64,000 nucleotides of DNA from Neostapfia colusana. Taxonomy: Eukaryota > Streptophyta > Magnoliopsida > Poales > Poaceae. The stretch covers positions 39,215,652 to 39,279,651 of the forward strand of contig JASWHV010000012.1 in NCBI GenBank assembly GCA_030760725.1, in the 5' to 3' direction. The stretch's first letter is position 1; each line of letters starts with the position of its first letter. Positions 32,401 to 45,542 of the stretch are shown here, piece after piece. A program made the translations under genes and the position numbers. The notes under the pieces are model-generated. The model searched no databases. It was not told where the DNA came from and was given only the letters and a program-made list of their open reading frames with translations.

Positions 32401-34011
32401 TGTGAGACCTATGTGTGCTGAATACATTGGCAATTAGGATAAAAGTTAGCATTAACATTCAAAGTTTTGAATATTGCCAAAACATTCTTCTGTGGCAAGG
32501 TCCGACAAGTTCTTTGTTAGGTCTTCCAAGTGTTGGCAAGGTCCGGAGAGCTCCTGCAAGGTCCGGAGAGCTTCTGTGAGGTCCAGAGCTTGTTTTTAGG
32601 GAGCTCCCGTGAAGTTCAACTCGTAGAACTGCAGCGTCTTGTTTTTGCTTTTAACTCGCAATGTGTCAAATTTGATTTATGGGAAGATTTTCTTAGTATT
32701 AATTTGCTAAGTTTTTGGTGTGTTTTGGTGGTTATGGCTGTTATCATTTGATATGGTTTGCAACATGCTTATGTGACGTGCTCATGTAAGGTGTTGTGGT
32801 TTTCGAACTAACGTGAGTCAAGTCGAGGACTTGTGCTCGGAAGAATTGGTTGTTTATTCATGTGCAGGTGTTGCTTGAGTTCAAGACATGGCTGGTGACG
32901 GGATCCTTGGACTAGTCTCAGGGAGGAGATGAGGTTCCAACAACCAAGTTCGGGAGGAGCTGTGGTTGAGTTGATCGGGAGGTCGCGCAGCATGTTTGGA
33001 TCAAGGGCAGTGCATATGAAGTTTGCGTGTATATCGCTGGAAGGTGTTTGCACGTGTGCAAGGAGTGCATGGATGTGGCAACATTGTTCCAAGGCGTGAT
33101 GAAGAGAAGTGGACGTAAAGAATTGGTCGGAAAGGTCCAACCGGCTGGATTGCGTACTCAGGCTGAGGCTGAGTCGGATATGGCTCAAATATGGAAGATT
33201 TGAGTTGGTTATGATAGGATTTCGTGCTAGGCACGAAGTTGAGTTGTTTTAGGAATGTTTAGGACGTTCCTAAGGTGTTTGGAAGTCTCACGATTGCTTC
33301 TATCTGCGAATAGGAGAGTCCTGAGCAGTTACTGTAAGTTAGGATACGAGTCCAATTAGGAGTAGGAGTCCTAGATTGGATTGATTAGCCTGAGGGCTGG
33401 CTATAAAAGCAAGGGAGGCCAGAGCTCTCGTAGGTAGAGAACTTTGGGCTGTTCCTCTTGTGTTTCTATTGAATAAAGTTCATAGTTTCGAGGAGCTTTT
33501 GTGCCTTGTTCGTCCGACTTATTTTTCGTCATGTTTTTCTCGCCGAGTTTCTGGACAGACCGACGTTGCTTCGGTGTTTCATTCATAACTCGAGTTTTAC
33601 AGATCCGATTGACGTGATTCTTTTTGGGTTGTCTCCACAACTCAATTATCTATCATCTGTGAAATTTTCACGAGCTTCGGATCTGTAGTTTTTGAGATAC
33701 ACGACTTTCTTTGCAGCATTGCAGATCTGTTTTATATCGGGTAGAACAGATTGATCTTCGTTTAATATTTTGATCGTATCTCAAGTTTTACTTCGTGTTT
33801 TCAAGTGATTCTTGTTGCATTAGATCCGTGACTTGATTCTCTACCTCTCTACTTGATTTGTCATGGTTGAACACGTTTGAAAACACTTGCACACACGGTT
33901 TCTTTAACCGATTGATTTTTGCTGAGGGGTTTTTGTTGTTTCCGCTACGAAAAGTTTTAATCTACCATTCACCCCCCTCTGGTAGCTTTTCACGTGCTCT
34001 TCGATCCTACA
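32401..34011 (+). repeat. Copia 3' LTR
   Basis: This 1611-bp LTR starts TGTGAGACC, ends GATCCTACA and is followed by the GTGTC duplication. It is nearly identical to 8552-10161. The TATA box is at 33401-33409. Confidence 0.95.
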
Positions 34012-37000
34012 GTGTCGAACCGGTCCTATCGTCCCGAGCAGGAGGTCTCTGCGTGGAGCATCCACAGTGCCCGCCAGCCGATTTACACATCGCTGCTCTC
34101 AACCTACCCCCTGGACGACAAGCAATGGCTCAACATATTGTTACCCGAATTACATCGGTTTCCCGGTTCCCATATATCCGGTAGGTCTTCGGTATGTTCT
34201 AGCTTGTTCAGAAGGCCCGCTCATGGCTCGGTCCTCAATCAACACAAGCAGAGCTATGACACCCAGGCCCTAAAGTCCTGCTGCCCTTACTCTCTGCTCA
34301 GTCTCATTTTCTTGCCATGTGATTTATTTTCTATCCCTAACCGAGTAGTGTGCTGCTAGACTATTCTCGCGAATAGTTCCATCTACTCGACTTGTACCAA
34401 AACCTATACCATTTTAGCATTGCATTGGCTACTCGAGGTTGAAAAACCTAAGCCCAAAATCCCTGGTTCTCTTAGCTATGCATTTGGGTTTTCAAACAAG
34501 ACTCTAATGCATAATTGTAGGAAATACATAAAGTAAGTGATCAAAACATAAGACTTTATGAAATAGCTAATTGCTGGTCATGAGCTAACTGTTCCTCCGG
34601 AGTAATGAAATACAGAACCTCTGGGCCCTCTTTGATCTTAGCGATTACACGGAAAAAAAGTACGATGCGTGTCAATTTAAATGCAATTGAGTTGAATTTG
34701 ATATGGTAAAGACTATAAATATAGCTAGACAGTCCTATTGACTTTGAAATTTTTACTGAGGTTTGGTGACAACCTAGACAGGAACTTGGCCAAATTTCAT
34801 ATGAATCAAAGCTCATTTGAGCCCTGCACAAATAAATGTGTATTTGACCCTAATTAGAGCTCTTATGGTTTTCTAGAGATTTCCATGGTGCAAGCCATGA
34901 CTTTATGGAAACTATATTTTCAGAGGGTTCTAATGGAATTTGTTTCATTTAATTTGAAGAATCCTAACAAAAGATATGAGCTAAATAAGTTCAGAGAAAA
35001 TATGAAAAATGTTTCTGGGCATTTTTCTTTTTCGCTGGACCAGTTTCCTTAATCACATCATTAGGTGGATCAAATGAGCTCGGATGGATCTGAAATTTTT
35101 ATGGTGGCTTAGGGATATTATAAGGAACATATCCTGGCCAAATTTCATAATTTTCCACTGAAGGGTTCTCCAGTTAAAATTCTAGACAGTTTAAATATTG
35201 GAGAATTAATTATGGAGAAATAAAGGTTTTCATGGAGTGAAACTTGATTTTCTGGAAATTACTCAGATAGATGAATCCAGCAAAATTTGGTTCGCTCGAT
35301 TTGGAGCTTCCTAGCAAAAGTTGTGTGTGTTTGAAGTTTCGGGAAAATCTAGAAATTGGAAAATCCGAGAAAATTTTAAATGTCTGACTGTGGGGTCCCT
35401 GGCGACGTGTCGCGCTCTGGTGCATTGGCACACGGGTTCACAGAGTTAAATACCTGTAGCCACACTCCGATCCCGAGTCACAGAAAAATCCGGCGCCCGG
35501 GTAACCAAGGCTGACACGCGGGGCCTGCGGGTTGTCTTCAACCTTGCATTCCCACGCTCGGCCGCCGCTCCCACCGCCGGAGTGCTTGCCGGAGGGGCTT
35601 TGCCATGCGCCAAGCTTCACGATTTTTGCCGCCTCTGCCTAATCCCACATGGGGAAGACGGTGCAGGCCTTAGCTCTACCCGAGAACAACCGGAATATGG
35701 CCGGGGACGAGTGGCGGCTTCAGATGAACTTCGGCCACGTCGGCCGGACTCCCTAGGACCCCAAAAGCTCAAGCAAAAGGTCGTACAACATCAGTGCACC
35801 CTAGGGAAGATCGGTGTGAACTCAAATGAACTCGGAATTTGCTCTAAATAGCATGTCACCGTGCGACCTTGTTCAAAATTGGGAAAAATGGTAAAACTCG
35901 GAGAACAATAGCTAGACTCGATGGTTCTCCGAGGTTTCTGATCCTATGAACTCGCACGGAGATGTAAAAGTAGTTTTCTAAGTTTGGTGATTTGTGGTGC
36001 GACGTGTAGCACGAATTTTGCAAAGTTGGCCGGCGGTCTCTTTTGTACACCGGGCAAAAACGTGAAATTCCGGCGAGAGCAGCCCATGGCATGCAGCCAG
36101 AGCTTGTGGTGAAGAAATAGGAGACCTTAACAAACCTCTTTGATGTTCACAGCTTGAGGAAAGACAGGCTGTGGTGGCCGGACGATGCGTTCTCGTGGCG
36201 GCGACACGGGTTGAACCGAGGAAGAAGAAAATGGCTCGGAGAAGCTCGAGGAAAGTCGGTCCGGGCTGGAACCGATGCGAGAACGTCAAGGAAGGGTCAG
36301 CAAGCTCATTTGCGGCCTCAGCCCAGTGTGACAGCCACTGGCTCGACCGGTCGACGGTGGAGCAGAGAGCTCGGTCGTACGGCACTGTTCCTTCGCGTGA
36401 GAGCGAGGAGGCTTCGGTTGTTCTGTTCGTGATCAAACGGAACACGCCGAGGGGATATGATAAGGGCGTCGGGCAGCTGGGCTCTAGCGCGTCCGGAGCA
36501 AAGCAGAAGGTGACCGACGTTTCCCTCGGTGGCGCTCGCTGCCTCGACCTCAGAAACAGAGCAACCAAGTCTTCAGTCGGTTCATTTCAATATGTGGCTG
36601 ACAGTAGGGCCCCATCTCTCTAAATTGTCCACAAAACTTAAATTCCTACTGCTCTGAGTATTAGGGACCGTAATACCCTTGGAAATTTGATCAATTCACC
36701 AAATGCCAATTTGGATTTGAATAATTCAATCCATGACTTGATTTCGATAAATTCAAGGCAAATGTGAAGTTGAAATTGAAATTTAATGTGAATTTAAGCA
36801 AAATAGCTCATGTCAAGATGAAAGGAGTTTGAATTTGAATTTAAGTTCAAACTAGCCTTTTAACAATTGTACCCAAAAGTACCTCAAAAGGTTTGGATTT
36901 GGGTGAAATTTGGCATGAGCATTCCAAACAAAGTTTAGGAGGTAATCATATGCTCAGCCCCTACATGATGCATGTGGGAAATACCACTTTTGCATTTTTG

Positions 37001-37129
37001 TGAGTTCATCTTCTAACTATCTATTGATTGTGGTTACTTGCTATTCAAATGTGTTCATGTGACTACCACAAATGAGGTGAGGTGTGGGTGTGATGAAAAC
37101 TTCTAGCAAGTGAAACTTGGGCCCTTACA
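34012..37129 (-). repeat. Element A 3' LTR, main part
   Basis: This is the reverse-complement Tekay LTR, starting at 37129 (TGTAAGGGCCC on the minus strand), directly after a PPT. It aligns with the central LTR through the AT-rich start and parts of the GC-rich core, but is clearly more diverged. The first five bases (34012-34016) are the copia target duplication. An exon-2-like segment lies at about 34636-34564 (minus, PEVLYFITPEEQLAHDQ), with its donor lost. A counterpart of the exon 1 donor (CTAGG|GTGCAC) lies near 35806. The long opposite-strand ORFs in the GC-rich core look compositional. Confidence 0.85.
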
Positions 37130-37143
37130 TTCCTCACCCCTTA
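37130..37143 (-). other. Element A polypurine tract
   Basis: On the minus strand, AAGGGGTGAGGA sits immediately upstream of the LTR start TGTAAGGG. It is slightly degenerate compared with the central copy. Confidence 0.75.
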
Positions 37144-37196
37144 TAAGAATCATGTCCCAAGATTATAAGGTAAAAATGAGAGAGGACGGTGGAAAA

Positions 37197-40100
37197 TTAC
37201 CGGATGTGCGACGTTAAAAAGTCAGGGTAGTTGGCGCTAAGAAATCCTTCGCTCTCCCATGTCGCTTCATCCTCGGAGTGATTACTGCATAAGACTTTAT
37301 AGAACCAAAATGTACGGTTGCGTGTGGTTCGGGCATTCTCATCAATAATTTGAACCGGTTCCCCCCGATAGGTGAGATCCGGTTTCAATTCCTCGATATC
37401 CCCCAGCTGAACGGTGGTTGAAAACTTGAGGCACTTTCTCAGCTGAGAAATGTGGAAGATGTCGTGCACACCGGAGAGTGTCGCTGGTAATTCCAGCCGG
37501 TATGCAACGGATCCACATCTTTCGAGAACCTGGAATGGACCGATGAATCGGGGTGCCAACTTTCGTCTGACCCCGAATCTGTTCACGCCCTTCATTCAAG
37601 ACACACGTGGATACACATGATCCCTGACTTCAAATTGCAGAGGACGTCTTCTCTGGTGCGCATATTGTTTTTGTTGGGATTGAGCGGCTATTAAGTTTGC
37701 TTGAATCAGCCGAACTTTTTCTTCTGCATTGTTGACTAGATCAATCCGGAAGGTGACCCTTTCAATATACTCACACTAATTCAGCAGTGTGCGGCATCTT
37801 GATGCTGGCCTGGTACCCATTATTGTACGAAAACTCGGCTAACGGTAAGTGATCATCCCAATTCTTACCGTGGTTGATAGCACAATCTCATAACCTGTCT
37901 TCTAGAGTTTGATTTGCCCGCTCGGTTTGCCCATCTGTCTGCGAGTGGTACGCTGAACTATGGATCAGCTTCGTACCCAAGGCAGTATGTAACTGCTCCC
38001 AAAAACGATACACAAATAAAGTGCCCGGTCCGAGATGATAGTGCGGGGTACAGTTCAGCATACTTCTTGGTGTTGTAGTTTGTGTTGACCGGGATAAAAT
38101 GGGCAACCTTCGTGAGCCGGTCGACAATCACCCACACTGAATCATGTTTCTGAAATTTAGTGGGTAAACCGACGATGAAGTCCATGCTCACATCCTCCCA
38201 CTTCCAAGCAGGAATGTTGAGCGGTTACAACAGTCCCGGTTTCTTCATGTGGTCAGCCTTCACTCGTCGGCATGTATCACACTCGGACACGTATTTAGCA
38301 ATCTCCCGCTTCATCCGTGTCCACCAAAATTTGCTTATGAGTTCTTGATACATCTTGTTGCTGCCGGGGTGAATAGCAAACTTTGACATGTGAGCCTCGT
38401 CAAAAATTTTCTTCCTCAATTCCGGGTTACAGGGTACGACGATCCTGTCCTTGAACCATAGCACGCCGTCTCCGTCTTTCCGGAAACATTTCAGTTCTCC
38501 ACTGTCTACACGTCTCCGCAAATGCGACATACCCTTGTCACGTTTCTGGGCTGCCGCTATCTCTTCACGGATGATGGGGATAAGAGCTAAGTTGTAGAGA
38601 GCTCCATGGGGAACCACATGCAATGGTGGCTCGCAATTTTCCAGCGGGGTGATGGTCAGATTATGAACGTGTGACTTGTGACTCAGCGCATCCGCCACCA
38701 CGTTCGCCTTGCTGGGGTGATAATGATCTCTATTTCATAATCTTTTATCCATTCTAACCATGTCCTTTGCCTCATGTTCAACTCCTTCTGAGTGAATATG
38801 TACTTGAGCCTCTTGTGGTCGGTATATAAATTTACGAGGTTACCGAGTGGGTAGTGCCTCCACATTTTGAGTGTGCGTACCACGGCAGCGTGTTCTAAGT
38901 CATGAGTTGGATAGTTTTGCTCATGATTCTGGAGCTGCCCTGATCCATACGCGGCCACCCTTCGGTCTTGCATCAGTACACATCTGAGCCCAATGCCGGA
39001 TGCATCGCAATACAAATCAAACGGTTTTGTTGTGTCTGGCTACGCCAAAACCGGTGCTGATGTTAGGTTCTTCACTAATGCAGTGAACGCTTCTTCACAT
39101 ACTGGACTCCAAACATATTTGGTAGCCTTCTTCAGCAGCTCGGTCATAGGCTTGGCAATCTTTGAGAAGTTCGGAATGAACCTCCGATAATATCCCGCGA
39201 GTTCGAGGAAATTCCGTACCTCGTGAACAGACCTCGGGGACTTCCAATTCGGCACTTGTGTAATCTTGCTCGGGTCTACAGCAATGCCCTCTTCTGAAAT
39301 TTTATGCCCGAGAAAAGGTACTTGCGATATCCAGAATTCGCATTTGCTGAATTTCGCGTATAGCTTGTGATCCTGCAGCCGTTGCAAGACTATACGCAGG
39401 TGCTTCATGTGTTCTTCCTCTGACTTGGAATATACCAATATGTCATTAATGAAGACCACGACAAACTTGTACAGCTCCGGCATGAATACCGAGTTCATCA
39501 AGTACATGAAATGAGCTGGAGCATTAGTGAGGCCGAAGGACATGACCAGGTAATCATGAAGTCCATACCTCGTTGACAAAGCTGTCTTTGGAATATCCTC
39601 AGCCCGTATCATGATCTGATGGTACCCTGATCTTAAATCCATCTTGGAAAAGATCTTTGCTTCGACCAATTGATCAAACAACATGTCGATCCATGGCAAA
39701 GGGTATTGTTCTTGATAGTTATGGCGTTTAGTGGACGATAGTCCACGCAAAGGCGCAACATTTCATCCTTATTCTTCACAAAAAATGCCGAACAGCCCAA
39801 TGGCAAGGAGCTCAGCCTAATAAACCCTTTTTCAGCAGATCCGTCAACTGCCTTTTCAATTCCGCCAATTCCTTTGGCGCCATCTTGTACGACCTTCTGG
39901 ATATTGGAATAGTTCCCAGTGCAAGCTCAATTTGAACTCCACCTCTCGCTCGGGTGGCATCCCCGGTAAATCATCCGGGAAGACGTCTGGGAACTCACGG
40001 ACTACTGGAATATCTTCCAATCTGATGGTGGTGGATTGATATATGGTTCGAAGTTTTATTTCTGGACTGTCCAGAAATAATGAATGAGACTCGTGCATTT

Positions 40101-41081
40101 TTGGGTGCAAATGCACGACTCGTAGGACGGTGTCTAAAACAGTGCCGTGGCGGGTTAACCAGAACATCCCTATGATGACATCGACCTTTTGTCCTTCTAA
40201 AGCTATGAGAGATGTAGGGTATACTATACCCCCTAAGCATAATGGCACTTTTGGAACCATCATGCTTTCTGAACTTTTCCCACCCGGTGAACAAAACAAG
40301 TATGGACTTTTAGTGGGTAGTATTTGCAAACTGTATTTAGCAATAAAAGCTTGGCTAATGAAATTATGCGTGGCACCCGAATCAAATAAAACTATGACGG
40401 GGTGTTGGTGGAGTTGGAACATACCCGCAAGGACGGTTTCTCCCTCTGGCACATCCTCTATGGTGAGTTGGTGGACAGTGTCGGGCTTAGGGTTTGCCTG
40501 CCACGCATTAATGGGATTTCGGGGCTGATTCCTCCCCGGGAACTGTGGTGCCATTCTGCTGCCCTGCCTCTCGGGGCAGTTGTTGGCGAAGTGCCCCTGG
40601 CGACCGCACTTGAAACATGTGGTCGAGGGCTGGCCCGTGCTTGGAGGATGAAAGACCGACATGTGCTGCTGAGGTGCAAATGCATGCAGCATAGCCCGCT
40701 GCTGCTGTTGTTGCTGCGGAGGTGCTGATAATGCCGGCCGGAACGCCGGTGGTGAATATGGCCGATTGCGATACTGCATCGGTTGCTGCGGTGGCTGCCA
40801 GCGTTGACCCGATGGTGAGGCGATACACCATCCTATATTTCTGGGAAGGACCACCTCCCTCTCCGCTACTTTTTGGCGTGCTTCGGTTCTTCTCCACTGC
40901 CGCTAACTCCTTGCCGGAGTCCTCTTGTACAATCACAGCATCAATTATGTTATTGAGGCTGCCGCAATTAAAAATCGCAAGCTTGTCCTTAAGGAGCGGA
41001 TTTATCCCCTGGTAAAAGTGGTCCCGCTGCTTCTCGTCGGTATCTGCATAATATGACGCATAAAGCGCGAGATCATTGAAC
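37197..41081 (-). pseudogene. Element A gag (3' part) and pol, heavily frameshifted
   Basis: Minus-strand order: Gag from NDLALYASYYADTDE (41076), zinc knuckle CFKCGRQGHFANNC, protease DSGATHNF, RT (SKMDLRSGYHQI to AGYYRRF), RNase H (CDASGIGLRCVLMQD), integrase zinc finger (HPGSNKM... CDTC), the catalytic core beginning SMDFIVGLP with the middle scrambled, and the chromodomain-like tail (LWFYKVL-type, FWFYKVLCSNHSEDEAT) ending at 37197. The frame changes at about 40830, 39860, 39750, 39030, 38700 and 38190. The RT box reads FIND where FIDD is expected. This copy is dead and older than the central element. Its gag 5' part lies at 60006-60396. Confidence 0.92.
41077..41081. repeat. Target-site duplication TGAAC of the composite insertion
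   Basis: TGAAC is repeated at 60006-60010. Both flanks are element A gag, and joining them with one copy removed restores the expected AFNDLALY reading frame. Confidence 0.9.
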
Positions 41082-43440
41082 TGTGGGGAACCCCTTCCAG
41101 GATCCACACTCCAGGATACATATTGGGTGGTGCTGTGCGATGCGGCACCCAACAGCATACACGAAAAGAAACAAAAATATACAAAGTCTTTTATTTCTCA
41201 ATATAGTGTCATTTACAACATAATGTACCACGAAGGTACACGCAGCGGAATATACATACACACGTACTACCGGTCCTAACTATGCAAAAGAGAAGACGTC
41301 CAGCCCGCGGACACTTCTTACTAGCTTCAACAAAGGTGAGTGCAGTGACAGGGTTTCCGGTGAGTCTCTAATGTCTCACCGAACAACCATCTTCATAGCA
41401 AATTTTATATAACCTACAAAACACTAATAATGCAACCGTGAGCTCGAAAGCTCAGCAAGACTTTACCGACACTCCTAACATGAAACTCTACATGTAGGGA
41501 TTAATAATATAGGCACAATATGTTGCAATAAAGACACGCCTACATGTTAATCCTTACATTCAGTTTTATAGCAGCAGATTAATATGCCTTAGGCAGCCCT
41601 AGATCGGATGTCCACAATCAAACAAGAAACACTTTCCTCCGATGTGGTTATGCCCAAAGTGGAAGATAAACTTAGTTAGCTCTACAACTATAGCATTCAT
41701 GGTGGCAATACAATGAACTTAATAACTTCACAACAGCAATGATTCATCTCACTTCATCTGGAAGTACTTACTACGTCACAACTTAGTGAACAAGTGGTAC
41801 TCATATAATCGTGAGGGACTGTGATTCGAATAAGGAGACACCCGGAACACGACACATACACCTGCCTCGAAAGACTCACACAAGAGCTCTTTCTTACGTT
41901 GTATGCAGCAACTTTTCACCCGTCACTCCTATTTCGAACCAGCTCTACTGACTCATCAGAAGAACCACTACCCGGAACACGTCGAAGTTGCTCCGCTAGT
42001 AGGTTTACACCTCTGACACCAACCTCCAAAGGACGGAGGTATAAGTTTCGACACCAGAGTACCCGAGTTACATCGGTTTCCTGGACCCCATAATTCCAGT
42101 ATGCATCCGGTACTGTTCAAACTTGCTCAAAAGGGCAGCATACACATCGGTTTTAACCGACACAGAGAGCTACGGCAACACAGGCCCAACGTCCTGCTGC
42201 TCCTACTCTCTGCTCAGTCTCATTTTCCATTCCATGCATTTCATTCTCTAGAATCATATCCCGTTGAACCAAATATCCTAGCCTCGCGAGTAGCTTTCAA
42301 CTACCTGACTTGTACCGGATCCTATACAACTTAGGCCTAGCAGAAACTACACGAAGGTAACCTGTTCTACGCTTAAACTCCAAGGATTGTGGGTCATACA
42401 TTTGGAGTATCAATAACCTTGACCTAATGCACAATATATACTAGACCAATGAAAGTGATACAAAGTAAAATATAACTAAAAGCTTTTAAATGCAAACCGG
42501 GGCTTGCCTTATGTTGCTGCAGGTTTAATTCTACTTTAAAGTCAGTATCTTGGTGACAAGTAATACCTCAACATGTTGCTCCGAGTCGAGTTCCTCGTCG
42601 AACTCCTTCGTCGTGTTTCCTACCAATATGAGTATGCACATTTTTATATTGTAATGAGAGACCAACTTGTAGGTGAGTGATGAGCTCTTTTATGTACAGA
42701 ACCAGAGGAAAAATTTAGTTGGGCATTGGATGTGGTGGAACAAAAATTCAAAGAGCTATCTAATGGACATAAGGAGGGAATTGGAAATAACCAGCAGAAA
42801 ACTGGAGAAGATTACTTCAACTTGTTCTGAAATTTTTACACTGGTCCATAGATCATACAAAGGTATGGCTTGCAAAATTTCAGAAAATGTTGATGTAAGA
42901 TGTGGCCCAAGGAATTTTCTTAGCTATTTGGCTTCTCTGGATTCCTATGGCAATTTTAGGGTCTTGGCATGCTCAAATTTTAGTTTTTCAGAAACTTGGG
43001 AGTCTTATGAGTCCATAGGATTTGGTTTCACCATTTTTTGAGCTTCCTACACAGAGATATGGAATTTACATGATTGGGCTAAAAGCTGGAAAAATGTTTC
43101 TGTTATTTTTCCTAATTTTCAGAGACATTCAAGATTCAATCATCATTTGGCCTAGCAAATTAGGTCCAATGCCTCTGAAATTTTTACTGGAGTACAAGTA
43201 TTTTTGTAAGAATGACCTGCCCAAATTTGGGAATTTTCCAATACATAGAACTCCAGGAATAAATCCTACAAGATTTTATTTATATGAAATAATGAGCCAA
43301 ATCCAGGGATTTTCATAAACATTGGGATGCACCACTGGATAGTACTCACTGAGCGAATCCAATGGAATTTATTTGACAATTTTTGGAAATTCCTACTAAA
43401 AGTGATGAGCATTTAGTGTTGGAGGAAAAGAATTTTCCAG
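41082..43440 (-). repeat. LTR remnant F (terminal part of a Tekay-like LTR)
   Basis: This has a Tekay-type LTR end: it holds the GAGTACCACTTGTTCACTAAG block, the stem-loop (41440-41453) and a degenerate exon 2 region with a GCAAGC donor near 42510. It differs from the corresponding part of B's 5' LTR (55343-57480) far more than two LTRs of one element should. It may be the end of the family C LTR whose start is at 60005. Confidence 0.6.
41440..41453 (-). other. Conserved LTR stem-loop, F copy
   Basis: On the minus strand, GAGCT-TTCG-AGCTC preceded by TTGCT. The stem differs in sequence from the A/B version but still pairs. Confidence 0.45.
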
Positions 43441-45476
43441 AATTAAATAATGGGTTTCATACAAATGGGTTTCATATTTGGATAGTAATCTATTAGAGGA
43501 ATCCAACAAAATTTGTTTCACAATTTTTGGATTCTCCTACCCCATGTTGTGGCTATTTGAATTTGAACTGAAATCTGAAAATCCTAAATATGTTTGAATG
43601 CTGACTGTGGGTCCAGGGGACCACGTGTCACTTGCCGGGACGGGCCACACGTACGGGGCTACTGGACATTTCCCACGCAGCCACAAGAGATCCCAGCCGC
43701 AGCAGATCAGAACCTAACTCACTGTCGCTGACATGTGGGACCCGCCGGGTCGTCTTCAACCTCCGGCTAAACAGAGGCCGCGGCGGCGCTCTCCGGCGAG
43801 CGTCGCCGGAACAGCCTTCCCGGCCATCCCCCGACCTCAGACTCGCCGCCCCACCATATCTCGTGGTGCTGAACTCATCCAGGTGGTCGCCGGCGGCCGT
43901 AGATCGCCGGAACAGGGTGCCCGACGGCGGCAGTGGCCGCTAGGGTTCCGGTGAGCTCGGAAATCGCCTACACCGCATCAAAACGGTCGGGAATGGCTCG
44001 GAGAGTACCGTGGCAGCTTGAGAATGTTGGAAATGGGCGCCAAACTGCATGAAAAGGCTGGCAGCATAGGGCTCCACGGTGACCCGAGACGATTTCTTCA
44101 TGGCGGCACGAAAATTAGCTATAACTCGGTCACTCCTAGATGTTTTTGCTCGATTCTTCTTCGAGGATGATCGCTAAGAGGTGTAGAGGCTGTGTGCACG
44201 CTCGCCCGAGCTTTGGTGGACAGTGCCACTAGAAGTTTTGTGGTAGACCGACCCCTACCCGTATGGACTATGTTTCGGGAACTTCGGAAATTCTCCCAAC
44301 TCAGTTGATCGTTTGCTCTGCGGTTTGCAGCTACACGAGCTAGGGATCCTGGTGCACCTTTGTCGTGTTGAGGAGGGATGGTGAAAAGAGCCGTATCCCG
44401 CTGTCCACGGTGACCCATCTTGGCTTCTGCCGGTGAGCCTCGGTTCTCGGCGGCGATCGTCAAATTGTGGGCAAACGGAGCGACAACACTGCGAAGTAGC
44501 GTGATGGGTAGCTAGGGAATGTGTTGGTGCTCACTTTTTGTATTGAGGGCTCGAGCAGAGGCAGAGCAGCGCCGGTGTGCGGAGGAGAGTTGAGGAGCGG
44601 CGCCGATGAGGGAAGACAGAGCGCGGTGCGGCTGCTGATCGTGAGGAGGAAACAAAAGCGCTTGGCTCGGCTGTGTGGGGAGTGGATCACGTAGAGGAGG
44701 GGGCGAGCTGCTGCCCGGTTGCCAGCGCGAGAGAAGGAAACCAGGAGGTGGCTGGGCGAGGTGATCGGGCGCTGGTGCTGCCGTGCACTGGCGCGCGGCT
44801 TCAGCCGAAGGAGAAAAGATCACTGGGTAGACTTCTCTGTTAAGACTGCTGACAGGTGGGGCCTCACCTCTAATTCCTTTTTCATTTTTCTCAATTATGT
44901 TTGTGCCAAAATATCCTCAGCTACTCACAATTGAATGTGAGACTTAATCACCAAGTCTTGGTTTGAATTTGAGTTCTCAAATTTGAACTTTGTTTGGCTA
45001 AATTTGCTTCATGTTTAAACTGAAATTCAAATTCAGTTTTGAATTATTGCAAATTTAGCCCCTGACAAGATGAACTCCAATGGGGATGAAAATTGGTGGG
45101 CTAACTCAGAAAAATGTGCTGAGTTTGAATATGAAGCTATCTTTTGAATTTGAGGGAGGAAAGTTGCTGCAATTTGAATTTACATTCAAATTTGCCTATT
45201 TTTCAAATGCCTCCAAAATTGCATCAAAAAGTGTTGGGTTTGCATGAAACTTGGCTTGAACCTTCCCAAGACTTTTTAAGTCCTAGGGGTGAGCTCAACC
45301 TCTCATGTTCATGTGTAGAAATCCTACTTTGTGAAAGTTAGGGCTTTCTCCTCTAATCACTCTTTTGATGGAGGTTACTTGCTCTTCACAACTTTTCACA
45401 AGATATCCACAACAAAAACTGTGGTGTTGTGAGGTGATGAAAAGTTTTTGCAAGTCCCTTTTCTTGGCCTTTTACA
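43441..45476 (-). repeat. Element B 3' LTR, first ~2 kb
   Basis: It starts TGTAAAAGG on the minus strand at 45476, directly after a PPT, and matches 59523-57490 with few differences. Similarity stops near 43440, inside a shared GAATTTTCCA tract. Confidence 0.85.
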
Positions 45477-45477
45477 T

Positions 45478-45489
45478 CCCTCCCCCCTT
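45478..45489 (-). other. Element B polypurine tract
   Basis: AAGGGGGGAGGG on the minus strand, next to TGTAAAAGG. It marks the true start of the B LTR. Confidence 0.9.
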
Positions 45490-45542
45490 AAAAGAATCTC
45501 GTCCCGAGATTACAAAAGAAGAGACAGTGATGTACTAGGGAC

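Larger units (their letters stand above)
8552..34011 (+). mobile_element. Ty1/copia retrotransposon (SIRE/Maximus-like), split by a nested Tekay element
   Basis: Two 1.6-kb LTRs (TGTGAG...CTACA) are flanked by GTGTC duplications. An initiator-Met PBS follows the left LTR and a PPT precedes the right one. The gene order gag-protease-integrase-RT-RNase H is diagnostic of copia. The internal region is interrupted at 13843-29559 by a Tekay element (TSD GAAGT). Without that insert the element would be about 9.7 kb. The long gag with two zinc knuckles and the roughly 1-kb post-pol spacer suggest the SIRE/Maximus lineage, a family call from general resemblance. Gag has frameshifts and stops, so this copy is not autonomous. 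Confidence 0.95.

Noticed and set aside
35978..36568. 196-codon minus-strand ORF in element A's LTR
   Set aside because: It lies in the GC-rich LTR core, where long open frames arise by composition. Overlapping ORFs exist on the other strand, and the central or E LTR has no clear counterpart.
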